Source: Ravibacter sp037191015 (lineage in GTDB: Bacteria > Bacteroidota > Bacteroidia > Cytophagales > Spirosomataceae). Taken from it: a stretch of 64,000 nt of DNA. This document shows positions 52,140-61,663 of this stretch, in pieces. The DNA is taken from the NCBI GenBank assembly GCA_037191015.1, contig JBBCKD010000031.1, positions 1-64,000 on the forward strand, written 5' to 3'. The notes beneath the pieces were generated by a model. It saw only the letters and a program-made list of their open reading frames with translations, did no database searches and was not told the origin of the DNA. A program made the position numbers and the translations under genes. Positions within the stretch are counted from its first letter, which is position 1. The number at the start of each line of letters is the position of its first letter.

Positions 52140-53531
52140 TTAATTATCTTTTTCTAAGTCCAACTGCCTGTACAATGACACGACTTTCTCCCGGTGGTCC
52201 GAAACAACGGAAGCGTAACCGGGGTCATTCGCGACATTCCTGTTCTCCTTCGGGTCCCGCTTATGATCGTACAGCATCTGGGCGCCGTTATGCTTTTCCT
52301 CGAACCAATAGGTATAGAGATACCTGTCGGTGACGACAGCCCTTCCGCCCTGCCATTCGGCAAATGCCTGGTTTTTCCATTGTATCTTTTTCCGGTCCAT
52401 CAACGGGACAAGACTGGCGCCGTGAACATGACCGGGAGCATGAATGCCAGCAAGCTCGCAGATAGTAGGATAGATGTCTACGAATTCAACGATTTGGTTG
52501 GCTTTCACTGGTTTTTTACCCGGCACCTTGATCATCAGCGGTACGTGCAGCGCATTGTGCAGCGTATTGTGCTTGCCCCAGAAATTATGCTCACCGAGAT
52601 GCCAGCCGTGATCACCGAGCAGCACCACTACCGTGTTCTTTTCCAGGTCAAGCCGCCTGAGCTCATCGAGTATTTTTCCTATCTGCGCGTCTATGTAGCT
52701 TACACAGGCATAGTAGGCATGTCTTGCCTCTTGATGGAACTGGTCGGTGTTGTAGTGCTCCGTATACCCGTAGGTTTTGATCTCGTTGGATGACCTGCTG
52801 GGTTCAGGAAGCATCTCAGGAGAATAACGATTGCCGGCAATGGGGATCTCCTTATACAGATCGTAGTATTTTTTGGGCGCTACAAAGGGCAGGTGCGGTT
52901 TCACAAAGCCTACCGAAAGGAAAAACGGCTGGCTGCCGCCGGCCAGGCGCTGAAGGTCGCGAATGGCTTTTTCGGCCAGCCGCCCGTCTGCATACGCTGT
53001 GTCGGGTACGTCTTCTGCACGGAAAAAAGGTCCCCGGCCTGTCTTTTCATTTGCTTTTCCCGCCAGTTTGTCCTCCGGGGTGGCCTCGTTAACTTCATTA
53101 AAACGGGAAGGCTTTTCCGACCATGCTTCCTGGCTGTCGCCTGCGTCATGAAAGATCTTCCCGTTGGACACCGTATAATAGCCGTTTTGTTTCAAAAGCT
53201 GCGGCAGGGTAACGGCGCCGGCGGCGTCTTTATCGGCCCTGCTGGTATGCGTGATAAAACGGCCCGGGAATAACGGCCTCCGGCCGGAAAGCAGGCTTGC
53301 CCGGGAAGCGCCGCAGACCGGCACGTTGCAGTAAGCCCGGTTAAACTGTGTGCTCGCCGCAGACAGCTGGTCGATGCGGGGCGATTGAACCACCTTATGA
53401 CCGTAGCTTCCGAGCACCGGCCTCAGGTCGTCGGCCATGATGAAAAGGAAATTGTACTTTTCGACAGGCTTAAAAGACCCCGAAAAACCGGAAGCCAGTA
53501 AAATAAACAATATGAAAGTCAGCTTTTTCAT
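52140..53531 (-). CDS. sulfatase with CGASR active-site motif
   Basis: 463 residues, N-terminal signal (LTFILFILLASGFSGS). FIMADDLRPVLGSYGHKVVQ and C73-G-A-S-R (VCGASRASLLSGRRPLFPGR), SNGKIFHDAG, VGFVKPHLPFVAP and LGDHGWHLGEHNFWGKH follow the iduronate-2-sulfatase-like layout. The active-site motif has Ala in place of Pro (C-x-A-x-R), a form that anaerobic sulfatase maturases accept. It precedes the CAPSR sulfatase with no gap. Together they probably remove two sulfate positions from one glycan. Confidence 0.92.
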   Translation of the reverse strand: MKKLTFILFILLASGFSGSFKPVEKYNFLFIMADDLRPVLGSYGHKVVQSPRIDQLSAASTQFNRAYCNVPVCGASRASLLSGRRPLFPGRFITHTSRADKDAAGAVTLPQLLKQNGYYTVSNGKIFHDAGDSQEAWSEKPSRFNEVNEATPEDKLAGKANEKTGRGPFFRAEDVPDTAYADGRLAEKAIRDLQRLAGGSQPFFLSVGFVKPHLPFVAPKKYYDLYKEIPIAGNRYSPEMLPEPSRSSNEIKTYGYTEHYNTDQFHQEARHAYYACVSYIDAQIGKILDELRRLDLEKNTVVVLLGDHGWHLGEHNFWGKHNTLHNALHVPLMIKVPGKKPVKANQIVEFVDIYPTICELAGIHAPGHVHGASLVPLMDRKKIQWKNQAFAEWQGGRAVVTDRYLYTYWFEEKHNGAQMLYDHKRDPKENRNVANDPGYASVVSDHREKVVSLYRQLDLEKDN

Positions 53532-53558
53532 AAATAAAGATTCTGTCAGGAGATCATT

Positions 53559-53840
53559 TTACCCTGTAATTTCAAACTGTGTATTCCCGTCGGGCTTGTT
53601 CCCATGTATCCCGAAGACCAGCCTCGACACTTTATCTCCGACTCCGTCCCGGAGCTTCGAATCTGTAATATCTATGTTTTCGATCACAGCTTCAAATATA
53701 GCTGCATCGTATTTCAAATGCAGGGCGAACCCGTCGCCTTTGATTGCTTCTCAGCCAGGAACTTACTTTTGTTCCCGGCTGAATGGCTCTCCGGGATCTT
53801 AGCATTGGGACTGGTGGAATTGCTGTAGGCACCCATGTGT
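53559..53840 (-). pseudogene. frameshifted remnant between susD and the sulfatases
   Basis: One frame ends with GFALHLKYDAAIFEAVIENI, DITDSKLRDGVGDKVSRLVF, GIHGNKPDGNTQFEITG and TAA at 53559. A different frame just upstream gives SPNAKIPESHSAGNKSKFLA. Both are protein-like and adjoin, so a frameshift near 53750 is likely. The family is unknown; the beta-rich sequence slightly resembles cohesin-like domains. No start codon is found, so an N-terminal part is missing or lies in the replaced DNA. Confidence 0.45.
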
Positions 53841-53841
53841 T

Positions 53842-55497
53842 TTATTGCCATCCGGGATTTTGCTCGATAAGCGGGTTCAGGTCGATTTCCGCAGCCGGAA
53901 CCGGCCACAGGTAATCCCGCTCCTCAAATTTTTTTGTATAAAAAACTTCTATGAAACGATAATCCCAAACACCATGGTTCAGACCGAAAACCGGATCATC
54001 GGTATGGGCGGTGCGCCACCGCTTCACATCGAAATAAAGGTGGCCTTCGAACAAAAACTCCTTATAGCGCTCCAGCCGGATACTCCGCTGCATCTCTTCT
54101 TTGGAAAGCCCTGCGGGAAGGGCGACTATGCCTGCCCTGGCCCTTACCCGGTTCACGGCGTCGTAAACCGCTGCGGTGGGTCCGCTCACCTCGTTGGTTG
54201 CCTCCGCAAACATCAGCAGCACGTCGGCAAAGCGGATCAGCGGGTAATTCATCTGTGAATCCTCCCGGAAAAGATTATGCTCATCGCCTATGGTCAGGAA
54301 CTTTCTTATCAGGATTTTGGCCCGCAGATTATTGTTGCTGGCGATAGCAGGGGGCGAGGCACTCACGTAGGCGGTGGCAGGCCAATAGCGCTTATACGTC
54401 ACATTGCCTGCTCCAACATAGGTAGCACCCGGCATAATGACACTCTTGTGGAGACGGTCGTCGGCATCGGCGTAGGTCTCCACATACCAACTATCCAGCG
54501 CAACTCCATAGCTGATTTCATCCGGAAAGTCTGCACGTTTGGGCAGGCCGGAAACATCGATAGTGCTCCCGTCGGAATTCGTAAAGATATGGAGTAATTG
54601 GGCTGGCAAAGCAGACCTGTCGCCGCCGTCTAACTGGTGGGAACGACTTCCATACCAGCGGTCGAAAGAGCTCCCCATACCCTCCTGCTGCTCATACTGG
54701 AGCTCAAAGACAGACTCTGCGTTGTTTTTGGTAGTCGTTTTAAAATTATCGCCGTAGTCGGCCACCAGGCTATACTGGTAGGGAGCCTGGATCAGCCTTG
54801 CAAACTCGGCGGCAGCCTTGTCCCATTGTTTTTCATAGAGATACATCTTACCCAGCATCGCAGTGGCCGCTCCTTTGGTAGCCCTTCCTATATCGGTAGG
54901 CGACGAATAGGCCACGGGAAGGCGCTGGATCGCATCTTCGAGATCGCTGATGATAAAGGCGGTCACTTCACTTTCCGGACTCCTGGGCAGGTAGGTCTCG
55001 GTAACAGGCGTTGGCTTATCGAGCAACACCAGGGCGCCGAAAAAGTTTTTCAGGTAGAAGTAACAGAGAGCCCGGATAAATTTGGCCTCGCCGATCATGC
55101 GCTCGCGGAGCGCTTCCGACACGTTTTCGTTGCCCTGCATCCCGGCGATCACGTCGTTGGCATAGATGATCGGCCGGTAAAATCTCCGGTAGTTGGCCAC
55201 GATCTGGGCATCGCGGGAGGTGGCCAGGCCTGTGGAGTGCGTCATCCCCCATGGCGGACGGGAAAAGTCAAAGCCGTCCGGCCCCAGGTTGGTCACGTAG
55301 TTATAAAACTCAGCTTCGAACGAAAGGTTGGCCAGCGTACTGTAGGTGCCGTTCATGGCCATCAGGGCATTGGCGTCGGAGTTGAAAATGAGGGAAGAAG
55401 AAAGCCCGTCGTACGGGGCCGTATCCAAAAAGCCGTCGTCACAACTGGTCTGCAGCATCAGGACACAGAACAGGAACAGATATATTTTCTTTTTCAT
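53842..55497 (-). CDS. susD: SusD-family glycan-binding lipoprotein
   Basis: 551 residues. Lipobox MLQTSCDDGFLDT at the N-terminus. FIRALCYFYLKNFFGALVLL, SPTDIGRATKGAATAMLGKM, FADVLLMFAEATNEVSG and a C-terminal YLWPVPAAEIDLNPLIEQNP are SusD hallmarks. It pairs with the SusC gene 19 bp upstream in the same operon and probably covers the transporter at the outer membrane. Confidence 0.95.
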   Translation of the reverse strand: MKKKIYLFLFCVLMLQTSCDDGFLDTAPYDGLSSSLIFNSDANALMAMNGTYSTLANLSFEAEFYNYVTNLGPDGFDFSRPPWGMTHSTGLATSRDAQIVANYRRFYRPIIYANDVIAGMQGNENVSEALRERMIGEAKFIRALCYFYLKNFFGALVLLDKPTPVTETYLPRSPESEVTAFIISDLEDAIQRLPVAYSSPTDIGRATKGAATAMLGKMYLYEKQWDKAAAEFARLIQAPYQYSLVADYGDNFKTTTKNNAESVFELQYEQQEGMGSSFDRWYGSRSHQLDGGDRSALPAQLLHIFTNSDGSTIDVSGLPKRADFPDEISYGVALDSWYVETYADADDRLHKSVIMPGATYVGAGNVTYKRYWPATAYVSASPPAIASNNNLRAKILIRKFLTIGDEHNLFREDSQMNYPLIRFADVLLMFAEATNEVSGPTAAVYDAVNRVRARAGIVALPAGLSKEEMQRSIRLERYKEFLFEGHLYFDVKRWRTAHTDDPVFGLNHGVWDYRFIEVFYTKKFEERDYLWPVPAAEIDLNPLIEQNPGWQ

Positions 55498-55516
55498 GTC
55501 GAATCGGGATGGTGGA

Positions 55517-58500
55517 TTAAAAACTAAGGCTCACGCCCATAGAAAAGGTCTTGCTCAGCGGGTAGGTCTGATCGGCGCCGTCAGCAGTAGTTACTTCCGG
55601 GTCCATGGTCGGCCAGTTGGTAAACGTGAAGTAGTTTTCCATGTTGGCAAAGACGCGGAGCTTGCTGATACGGACCAGCCGGCTCAGGTTCGATGGAAGC
55701 TCGTATCCAAGCTGGATGGAGCGGATCTTCAGATAGGCTGCGCTGCGCAGGAAGTAATCCGAAACCTGGTCGTTTCTGGGATTGCTGTAATACACCTTCG
55801 GAATAGTGGTGCTTGGGCTTTCCGGCGTCCAGGCATTCATGTATTCCTGCGGCCACTGGTAGCCCATCTGGTGATTGAGGGAATAAAGCGACCCGTGCAG
55901 GTAGCGGTCCCAATTGCCGACGCCGTCGATGAAAATATTGAAATCGAAACCGGCGTAACCGGCGCCCACCTTGCCTCCGTAGGTCAGCAGGGGGATGGGG
56001 TTGCCTTTCAATACCCGGTCGTTCTCATTGATGGCGTTGTCGCCATTCGTGTTTTTATAGAGGAAATCGCCTACACCCGGCACGGAGGGGTGAAAGGCCA
56101 TACCTCCCTCCTGATTCTGCAGATTTTCTACTACCGACGGGTCCTGGATGATCTGGTCTACTTCCCTCAACCAGAACACATCAATGGGATGTCCTTCCGT
56201 CCAGGCCTGGCTGGTGCCTCTTGGCTCGATGACATCTCCTTTGTATTTGATGATCTTATTCCTGTTGTAACCGATATTGGCTGCAAAGTTAAGCGACACC
56301 TTGCCAAGGGCCACCTGGTACCGGAGCTCCGCTTCCAGCCCTTTGTTCTGCACCTCCGCCGCATTGACCCTGGGAGCCCCGATCCCGCCGTTGACAAGGG
56401 GAATGGGCAGGTTGGCCAGGATATTATTGGTCATTTTGTTATAATAGTTCAGGTCCAGGTTCAACGTATTGAAAAGCCGGAAATCCGCCCCGATGTTGAG
56501 AACATCGGTTGTCTCCCAGGTAATAACGGAGTTACCGAAGGAGTTGTACGAGAGCCCCGGGACGATACTTCCGCCAAACACGTAATTATTAGCCTGGTAG
56601 AACTCCTGCCACTCGTAGTTGCCGATGCCGTTGTTGCCGAGCTTTCCCCACGATGCGCGCAGCTTGAAGTCGTTAACCGTGCTGCTGAGCGGCTCCCAGA
56701 AGTCTTCTGCCGAGACCATCCAGCCGGCCGATACCGAAGGGAACAGGCCCCAGCGCCGGTCGGGTGCAAACCGCGACGAGCCGTCATAGCGCATGTTGGT
56801 TTCAAGCAGGTACTTCCCTCTGAAATTGTAGGCGAGTCGCCCGAAAAACGAGCGCATGGCGAAATCATTGGCGCTGCCGTTGGCCTGCGGATCATTGGCA
56901 GCGGCGTTGAGCACCGGGGTTTCATAGCTCAGCAGGTCAGTCCGCGAGGCATTGAGGTTCCTGGTCAGGTAATGCTCCTGGTTAAAGCCGGCCAGGGCGG
57001 TAATCGAATGCCCGCCCAGTGTTTTAGTGTAGTCGGCATACAGGTCGTAGATCTGGCGGTGGTTTCTTTGCAGGCGGTTGTTGAGCGAAAGACGGGCTCC
57101 GTTTGTTCGGTTGATCGCAACCATATCGGTTTGAAAATTCCACTGATCCGTGGCAATCTGTCCTCCCCATGCATCGGTCAGCCGATAATCAGTAAAATAG
57201 CTACCTGTTATCGACAGGCCTTCCAACGGTGTCAGCACTGCAAAGACTTTCCCCTGCAGCTGCATTCCTTTTGTCTCCCCCCGCTGATTTTCGAGCCCCA
57301 TCAAACCATTGTTGTTCCCCCCCGATCCGTCGAAAAACTGTCCTGCGCCGTAGCGCCCGTCCGGGTGCTTCGGCACGACCCCGGGAGTAGTGGCCCGCAT
57401 CCATTGAAACCCGTCATTGATACCGGCCGGATCTGCTTTGGTTGAGATCAGGGTGAGGTTATTGCCGAATTTTAGCCACTTATTTACCTTATAAGTAAGG
57501 TTATTCCGGAAATTAAGACGACGGAAAGCGGTATTGGGAACCAGGCCGTCGTCAGTGAAGTAGTCGACAGACGAATAAAAATTGATCCTGTCATTTCCGC
57601 CGCGAGCCGAAAAATTGTGGTTGACTACCTTGTTATTTTTGATCACGGCAGTGAGCCAGTTGGTATTCGGGTAGCCGATCGGATCCGTTTTTGATTTTTC
57701 CCGCCATTCGTCGATATATTCCCGGGGATACCGCTCGTCCAGGTTCGAGTTGCGCATCATCATATTAACCAGCGACATGTAGTCAGACGAATGACCAACC
57801 AGGTTGGCTACCTGCGCAGGCGTTTTCCGGCCGATAAAGTTGTTGTAGGTGAACGTGACTTTCCCTTTGGTATCCGAGCCCGTCTTGGTCGTGATGAGTA
57901 TAACCCCGTTGGAAGCTCGGGAGCCGTATATAGCGGCAGAGGCGGCATCTTTCAGGATCGTAACCGAAGCGACGTCATTGGGGCTCACGGAATTGATATC
58001 CGCTACCTGCCCGTCCACCACGATCAGAGGCGCCGAGCTGTTGTTCAGCGAGCCGACTCCCCTTACGTTCAGCGAGGCGTTGTTGTTGTCGCTGGGAAGC
58101 CCGTTCTGCTGCTGCACCCGGATACCTGAAGACATCCCGGCCAGCATGGTCGACACATTGGTCAGCGCCCTGGACTGCAACGCCTGGTTCTCAAAATCAA
58201 CCGACGAAACCGCCCCGGTCATGTTGACTTTCTTCTGCGTTCCGTAGCCCACTACGATTACTTCCTCCAAAGACTTCTCATCTACCTTTAAGGAAAGATC
58301 TACGACGCTTTGGCTCCCTACCTGTATCTCTTCCGTCAGATACCCTACAAAAGACAGTACCAGGACGGCTTCATTATCCGGGATGTTTATTGAAAATTCC
58401 CCGTTGATATCGGTCGTTGTACCCCGTTGGGATCCTTTTAAAAGAATATTCACGCCAGGCAAAGGCTCGCCTTTTTCGTCGGTTACCTTACCCCTGACAG

Positions 58501-58990
58501 GCCTGTCAGGGGAGGGTACTCCCGGATTCAGGCTTTCCGGTTGGGGGATAACACGTGCATCCTCTGACTTATCGGGCAGGCCCGGAAAAGCCTCCTCCCG
58601 TGCCAGCGAATCTATTTTGATGATAGCCGGCCTGCTTTTAGCCTCTTTTTCCCGGGTAATTACGTAGACATCCTCGCTAACCTTTTTAAAATACAGTTTG
58701 TGAGGCTGAAGGATGCGGGTCAGGCTTTGTTCCAGCGTAGCGTTGCCGGAGGGAAGCGCCCGGTTCGCAGGCTGGTTTACCAGGCCGTCCTCAAAGAGGA
58801 TATTGACCTTATACTTGTTTTTTAACTGGATCAGCAGATCCCGTAAAGTAGACTTCTGACCGTCAATCAGCTGGTTATGCGAGATTTCAGATTGCGAAGG
58901 GGTTGGCGTCCCGGCGGGGGCTTGTACATAAAAGAATGTAAAAATAGTAGCCAATATACTATTCCGAGTTACCCGTAGAAAGTATCTCAT
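55517..58990 (-). CDS. susC: SusC-family TonB-dependent transporter with STN signalling domain
   Basis: 1157 residues. Signal peptide, then an N-terminal STN domain (about 45-115, STLRDLLIQLKNKYKVNILF, LTRILQPHKLYFKKV) that contacts the FecR anti-sigma factor. A carboxypeptidase-regulatory-like domain (GKVTDEKGEPLPGVNILLKG), TonB box (LEEVIVVGYG), plug (APLIVVDGQVADINSVSP, VTILKDAASAAIYGSRAS) and barrel ending FSMGVSLSF follow. Substrate uptake should relay a signal through FecR to the ECF sigma factor upstream. The genes after it (susD, sulfatases, esterase, DUF4038) define the PUL. Confidence 0.95.
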   Translation of the reverse strand: MRYFLRVTRNSILATIFTFFYVQAPAGTPTPSQSEISHNQLIDGQKSTLRDLLIQLKNKYKVNILFEDGLVNQPANRALPSGNATLEQSLTRILQPHKLYFKKVSEDVYVITREKEAKSRPAIIKIDSLAREEAFPGLPDKSEDARVIPQPESLNPGVPSPDRPVRGKVTDEKGEPLPGVNILLKGSQRGTTTDINGEFSINIPDNEAVLVLSFVGYLTEEIQVGSQSVVDLSLKVDEKSLEEVIVVGYGTQKKVNMTGAVSSVDFENQALQSRALTNVSTMLAGMSSGIRVQQQNGLPSDNNNASLNVRGVGSLNNSSAPLIVVDGQVADINSVSPNDVASVTILKDAASAAIYGSRASNGVILITTKTGSDTKGKVTFTYNNFIGRKTPAQVANLVGHSSDYMSLVNMMMRNSNLDERYPREYIDEWREKSKTDPIGYPNTNWLTAVIKNNKVVNHNFSARGGNDRINFYSSVDYFTDDGLVPNTAFRRLNFRNNLTYKVNKWLKFGNNLTLISTKADPAGINDGFQWMRATTPGVVPKHPDGRYGAGQFFDGSGGNNNGLMGLENQRGETKGMQLQGKVFAVLTPLEGLSITGSYFTDYRLTDAWGGQIATDQWNFQTDMVAINRTNGARLSLNNRLQRNHRQIYDLYADYTKTLGGHSITALAGFNQEHYLTRNLNASRTDLLSYETPVLNAAANDPQANGSANDFAMRSFFGRLAYNFRGKYLLETNMRYDGSSRFAPDRRWGLFPSVSAGWMVSAEDFWEPLSSTVNDFKLRASWGKLGNNGIGNYEWQEFYQANNYVFGGSIVPGLSYNSFGNSVITWETTDVLNIGADFRLFNTLNLDLNYYNKMTNNILANLPIPLVNGGIGAPRVNAAEVQNKGLEAELRYQVALGKVSLNFAANIGYNRNKIIKYKGDVIEPRGTSQAWTEGHPIDVFWLREVDQIIQDPSVVENLQNQEGGMAFHPSVPGVGDFLYKNTNGDNAINENDRVLKGNPIPLLTYGGKVGAGYAGFDFNIFIDGVGNWDRYLHGSLYSLNHQMGYQWPQEYMNAWTPESPSTTIPKVYYSNPRNDQVSDYFLRSAAYLKIRSIQLGYELPSNLSRLVRISKLRVFANMENYFTFTNWPTMDPEVTTADGADQTYPLSKTFSMGVSLSF

Positions 58991-59019
58991 ACACGATAGG
59001 GTTAAAAAAACAGGAATGA

Positions 59020-60018
59020 TTAATCTGTGAAAATTACTTTGTTCCCCTGGCGGGTAAAGCTGATATCGAACATATCCGCGATCAACTCAAGAGCCGTGTC
59101 GGCGTTCTGGACCGGCAACAATCCTGTCGCCGTTTTATTACCCAGGACTGGGTCTTTGAGTTCTATCGGGAAACCATACGTGTCTTCCAGTATAGCGGTG
59201 ATTTCCCGCAGAGAGGTCCGGTCAAGGGTGATCATATGATCTTTCCAGGAAGAATAGTGCTCAGGCCTGGAAGTATGCGACCGGCTTAATTTTCCATCGG
59301 TACCGATCGCTACGATATCTCCAGGGCTCATTACAATGGGCTGATCCTCCGGCACCTGAGTCGTTTGCAAGGCTACCTTGCCTGTTCGAAGGATCACCTG
59401 CGACCCGCGTGGGCGGGCAAATACTGTAAACTCGGTACCTAATACCGTAATCTTCAGTCCTGTCGCCGTTGATACAATAAATTGCCGGCGGTTCGGCGTG
59501 CGTTCAATTTCAAAATCGGCTTCTCCGGATAACTCGATCTGCCGTGTTCCCTGACCGAAGCCGAATCGTGGATATCGTACGGAGGAGTTGGCATTCAGCG
59601 AAACCCGGGACCCGTCTGGCAATGTTATTTGTTTCGTCTCACCATAGGCTGCTTTACTTGTTTTATAAAAAATATTTTCGCGGGTTGCATATACGGAAAG
59701 GCCCAGGAAGGCAAATAAGAGAACAGCTGCCACCATCGGGCGCGAATAGGTATGCCTCCAGTGGATGGTCTTCATTTGAGGAGAAGAAGGGACTTCCTCC
59801 CTGCTGTCCTGGTCGACTCTATCCCGGGTTCTGGCAAACGCACCCTGCCATGCCACGGCCGCCTGTAAATGCCTGAGCTCCCAATCATGTAACCACTGAT
59901 AGTATTGCTCATGATTCGACGGGTTTCTCAGCCAGGCTTCAATTGCCTGCTTTTGAAGCGGGGTGGCGCGGCCTGAGAAATAATCCAATGCGGCGTTTTT
60001 GATGACCAGATCTTCCAT
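59020..60018 (-). CDS. FecR-family anti-sigma factor
   Basis: 332 residues. A cytoplasmic N-terminal region (1-90) with DYFSGRATPLQKQAIEAWL is followed by one membrane helix (about 93-112, MVAAVLLFAFLGLSVYAT) and the periplasmic FecR domain (TKQITLPDGSRVSLNANSSV, RQIELSGEADFEIER). A C-terminal DUF4974-type domain (TSLREITAILEDTYGFPIEL, FDISFTRQGNKVIF) ends it. It should hold the sigma factor encoded 55 bp upstream and release it when the STN domain of the SusC protein signals substrate. Confidence 0.93.
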   Translation of the reverse strand: MEDLVIKNAALDYFSGRATPLQKQAIEAWLRNPSNHEQYYQWLHDWELRHLQAAVAWQGAFARTRDRVDQDSREEVPSSPQMKTIHWRHTYSRPMVAAVLLFAFLGLSVYATRENIFYKTSKAAYGETKQITLPDGSRVSLNANSSVRYPRFGFGQGTRQIELSGEADFEIERTPNRRQFIVSTATGLKITVLGTEFTVFARPRGSQVILRTGKVALQTTQVPEDQPIVMSPGDIVAIGTDGKLSRSHTSRPEHYSSWKDHMITLDRTSLREITAILEDTYGFPIELKDPVLGNKTATGLLPVQNADTALELIADMFDISFTRQGNKVIFTD

Positions 60019-60073
60019 TTTATATGGCTTTCATAAATTTAGTAAAGAAGAGATTTCATTCCGGGGACCGGCC

Positions 60074-60709
60074 TCAGAGCATTATCGGTCCGAAAATTAC
60101 TTTTCGGAGCTGGCTAAGCGCCTTAGCCATATGCGCCTCAACCGTTTTTAGTGAAAGATCCAGGCTGGCAGCAATCTCTTTATTTTTTTTCCCTTCAAAC
60201 CGGCTGAGCAGAAACACCCGCTGGCACTGGGGCGGCAGCTCCTGGATAGCCCGGTCGATTCGCTGATGCAGCTCGTCGTATTCCATCAGTGATTCCGGGC
60301 TGCTACCGGCCGGAAGATGTCCTGATGACTCCGGACCGGTCATATTTTTTTCCTCCTTCAGCTCGTACCTGACGTAGGTGTAGGCCCGGTTGCGGACAGC
60401 GGCATACAAATACGCCCGGTAAGTACTTTGCAGAGACATATAGCTATTGCTCTTCCAAAAGTCATAAAACACATCGCAAACAATATCTTCGGCCTTCTCT
60501 TTGGTATACACAAAGCGAAGGGCATGACTGTACAAAGCCTCATAATACAGCCGGAACAAGGCTTCAAATCCGTCGCTGGTTGACTTTTCAAATGCTATCC
60601 GAATAATCTGTTCGTTGTCGATCACCTTAGCATACTTATTATCTTGCTGCGGGACTTCCTCGTTCCGAAGAGAAGTTTTGGGTCCGGGATGCTGTTCTAG
60701 TGGGCTCAT
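60074..60709 (-). CDS. ECF RNA polymerase sigma factor (FecI/RpoE type)
   Basis: 211 residues. Region 2 (FEALFRLYYEALYSHALRFV, EDIVCDVFYDFWKSN) and region 4 (IQELPPQCQRVFLLSRFEGK, NKEIAASLDLSLKTVEAHMA) are clear. The N-terminal 35 residues are an unusual polar extension; a later start is possible but the ATG at 60709 is the first. It is followed by fecR and the STN-containing susC, so it most likely drives transcription of the PUL from 58990 down to 45866. Confidence 0.93.
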   Translation of the reverse strand: MSPLEQHPGPKTSLRNEEVPQQDNKYAKVIDNEQIIRIAFEKSTSDGFEALFRLYYEALYSHALRFVYTKEKAEDIVCDVFYDFWKSNSYMSLQSTYRAYLYAAVRNRAYTYVRYELKEEKNMTGPESSGHLPAGSSPESLMEYDELHQRIDRAIQELPPQCQRVFLLSRFEGKKNKEIAASLDLSLKTVEAHMAKALSQLRKVIFGPIML

Positions 60710-60846
60710 TGGCTGCCAAAAGTCTTTATTAGGATGACATGAGAATAGCGCTTTACCCTTAGTGGGCAGCTAAAAATATTTTAAATAAAACTTGGGGAAG
60801 TAATATAATCCGGTAACAAGGCATAATATCAGATATTTATTTAGAA

Positions 60847-60872
60847 TTGTTACAAATAATATACTATCTTTG
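60847..60872 (+). promoter_or_regulatory. promoter of the small domain protein
   Basis: TTG (60847-60849) and TATCTTTG (60865-60872), 15 bp apart, match the -33/-7 pattern though with a short spacer. The ATG is 59 bp further downstream. Confidence 0.45.
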
Positions 60873-60931
60873 AATGTCTCCTTGCCGCGGAGATCGTACC
60901 CCGGTTTTAACTTTAAGAATTAACAGGCGCC

Positions 60932-61351
60932 ATGAAACAAAGACAGATTTTACAGTCCGCACCCTCAGCAGTGATTCCGGAGATATCCAGGAACAATCCC
61001 TGCGTCTTGCCTACGGTTGTCACCGGAAAAGTTCTGGATGAAAAAGGGATGCCTGCAACGGGAACCAAAGTGAGCTTTTTTGGAAGAGCATCTAAAAGAA
61101 ACGGTGTTTACATAACTTTCGACATCGTACAGCGCGTGGCTGCCGACGGCTCCTACCGGATTGCAACGGTCATTCCGCCCAAAACGGACTCTACCATATT
61201 GCGCATCGAATTCTCTGACTACAATTTCTTTTTATATACTTTCGACGTAAAAGTAAACGGCGAGCCGGAGGACAGGAACAATTCCGTTGAAATAGTAACA
61301 GAGCGGCATGGCAAAAAAACAGTTGTTGATTTTCAGCTCAGGAGATTGTAG
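60932..61351 (+). CDS. small carboxypeptidase-regulatory-like domain protein (paralogue of 27715-28134)
   Basis: 139 residues starting MKQRQILQSAPSAVIPEIS, without a signal peptide. The core VTGKVLDEKGMPATGTKVSF and VYITFDIVQRVAADGSYRI, with IPPKTDSTILRIEFSDYNFF, matches the copy at 27715-28134 except in the variable N-terminal region (about 15-30). It looks like a free-standing CarboxypepD_reg beta-sandwich. It is divergent from the sigma-factor operon. Function unknown; the two copies flank the sulfatase and PUL regions. Confidence 0.75.
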   Translation: MKQRQILQSAPSAVIPEISRNNPCVLPTVVTGKVLDEKGMPATGTKVSFFGRASKRNGVYITFDIVQRVAADGSYRIATVIPPKTDSTILRIEFSDYNFFLYTFDVKVNGEPEDRNNSVEIVTERHGKKTVVDFQLRRL

Positions 61352-61489
61352 CTACGCTGTTTTTTCTGCTTTCGGGCTCTACTCGACTTTACTCCCTGGT
61401 GACTTTACATCCCGGGAGAGATGCATCATTTCTTATTGTTAAAAATTGCTGCGAATCATTTTTCGCCTTTACACGGGTACTATCCTGTC

Positions 61490-61640
61490 GCCCGCGGGTA
61501 ACAATACGAAGTCCCATAGGGGCTACCGCTTTGTAGAACCATCCGGTTAAGCAGGATATTGTATGCCCCATCGGGGCTACCCCTACGGGGGAACCCGTAT
61601 TTTCTACCAAGCGGTAGTGCCTGACGGCACAAACATGAAT
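61490..61640. repeat. cluster of REP-like palindromes
   Basis: It includes GCCCC-ATC-GGGGC (61565-61577), a neighbouring CCCC-TAC-GGGG, two related GGGGCTACC segments and GTGCC-TGAC-GGCAC (61617-61630). Dense short palindromes like these mark repeated intergenic elements or the ends of old mobile elements. I see no transposase. Confidence 0.5.
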
Positions 61641-61663
61641 GTGGAAGAATCAAAAAAATACAA

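Noticed and set aside
55346..57445. 699-codon open frame on the plus strand
   Set aside because: It is the antisense of the susC gene at 55517-58990, which has full family motifs. The frame has no recognisable domain.
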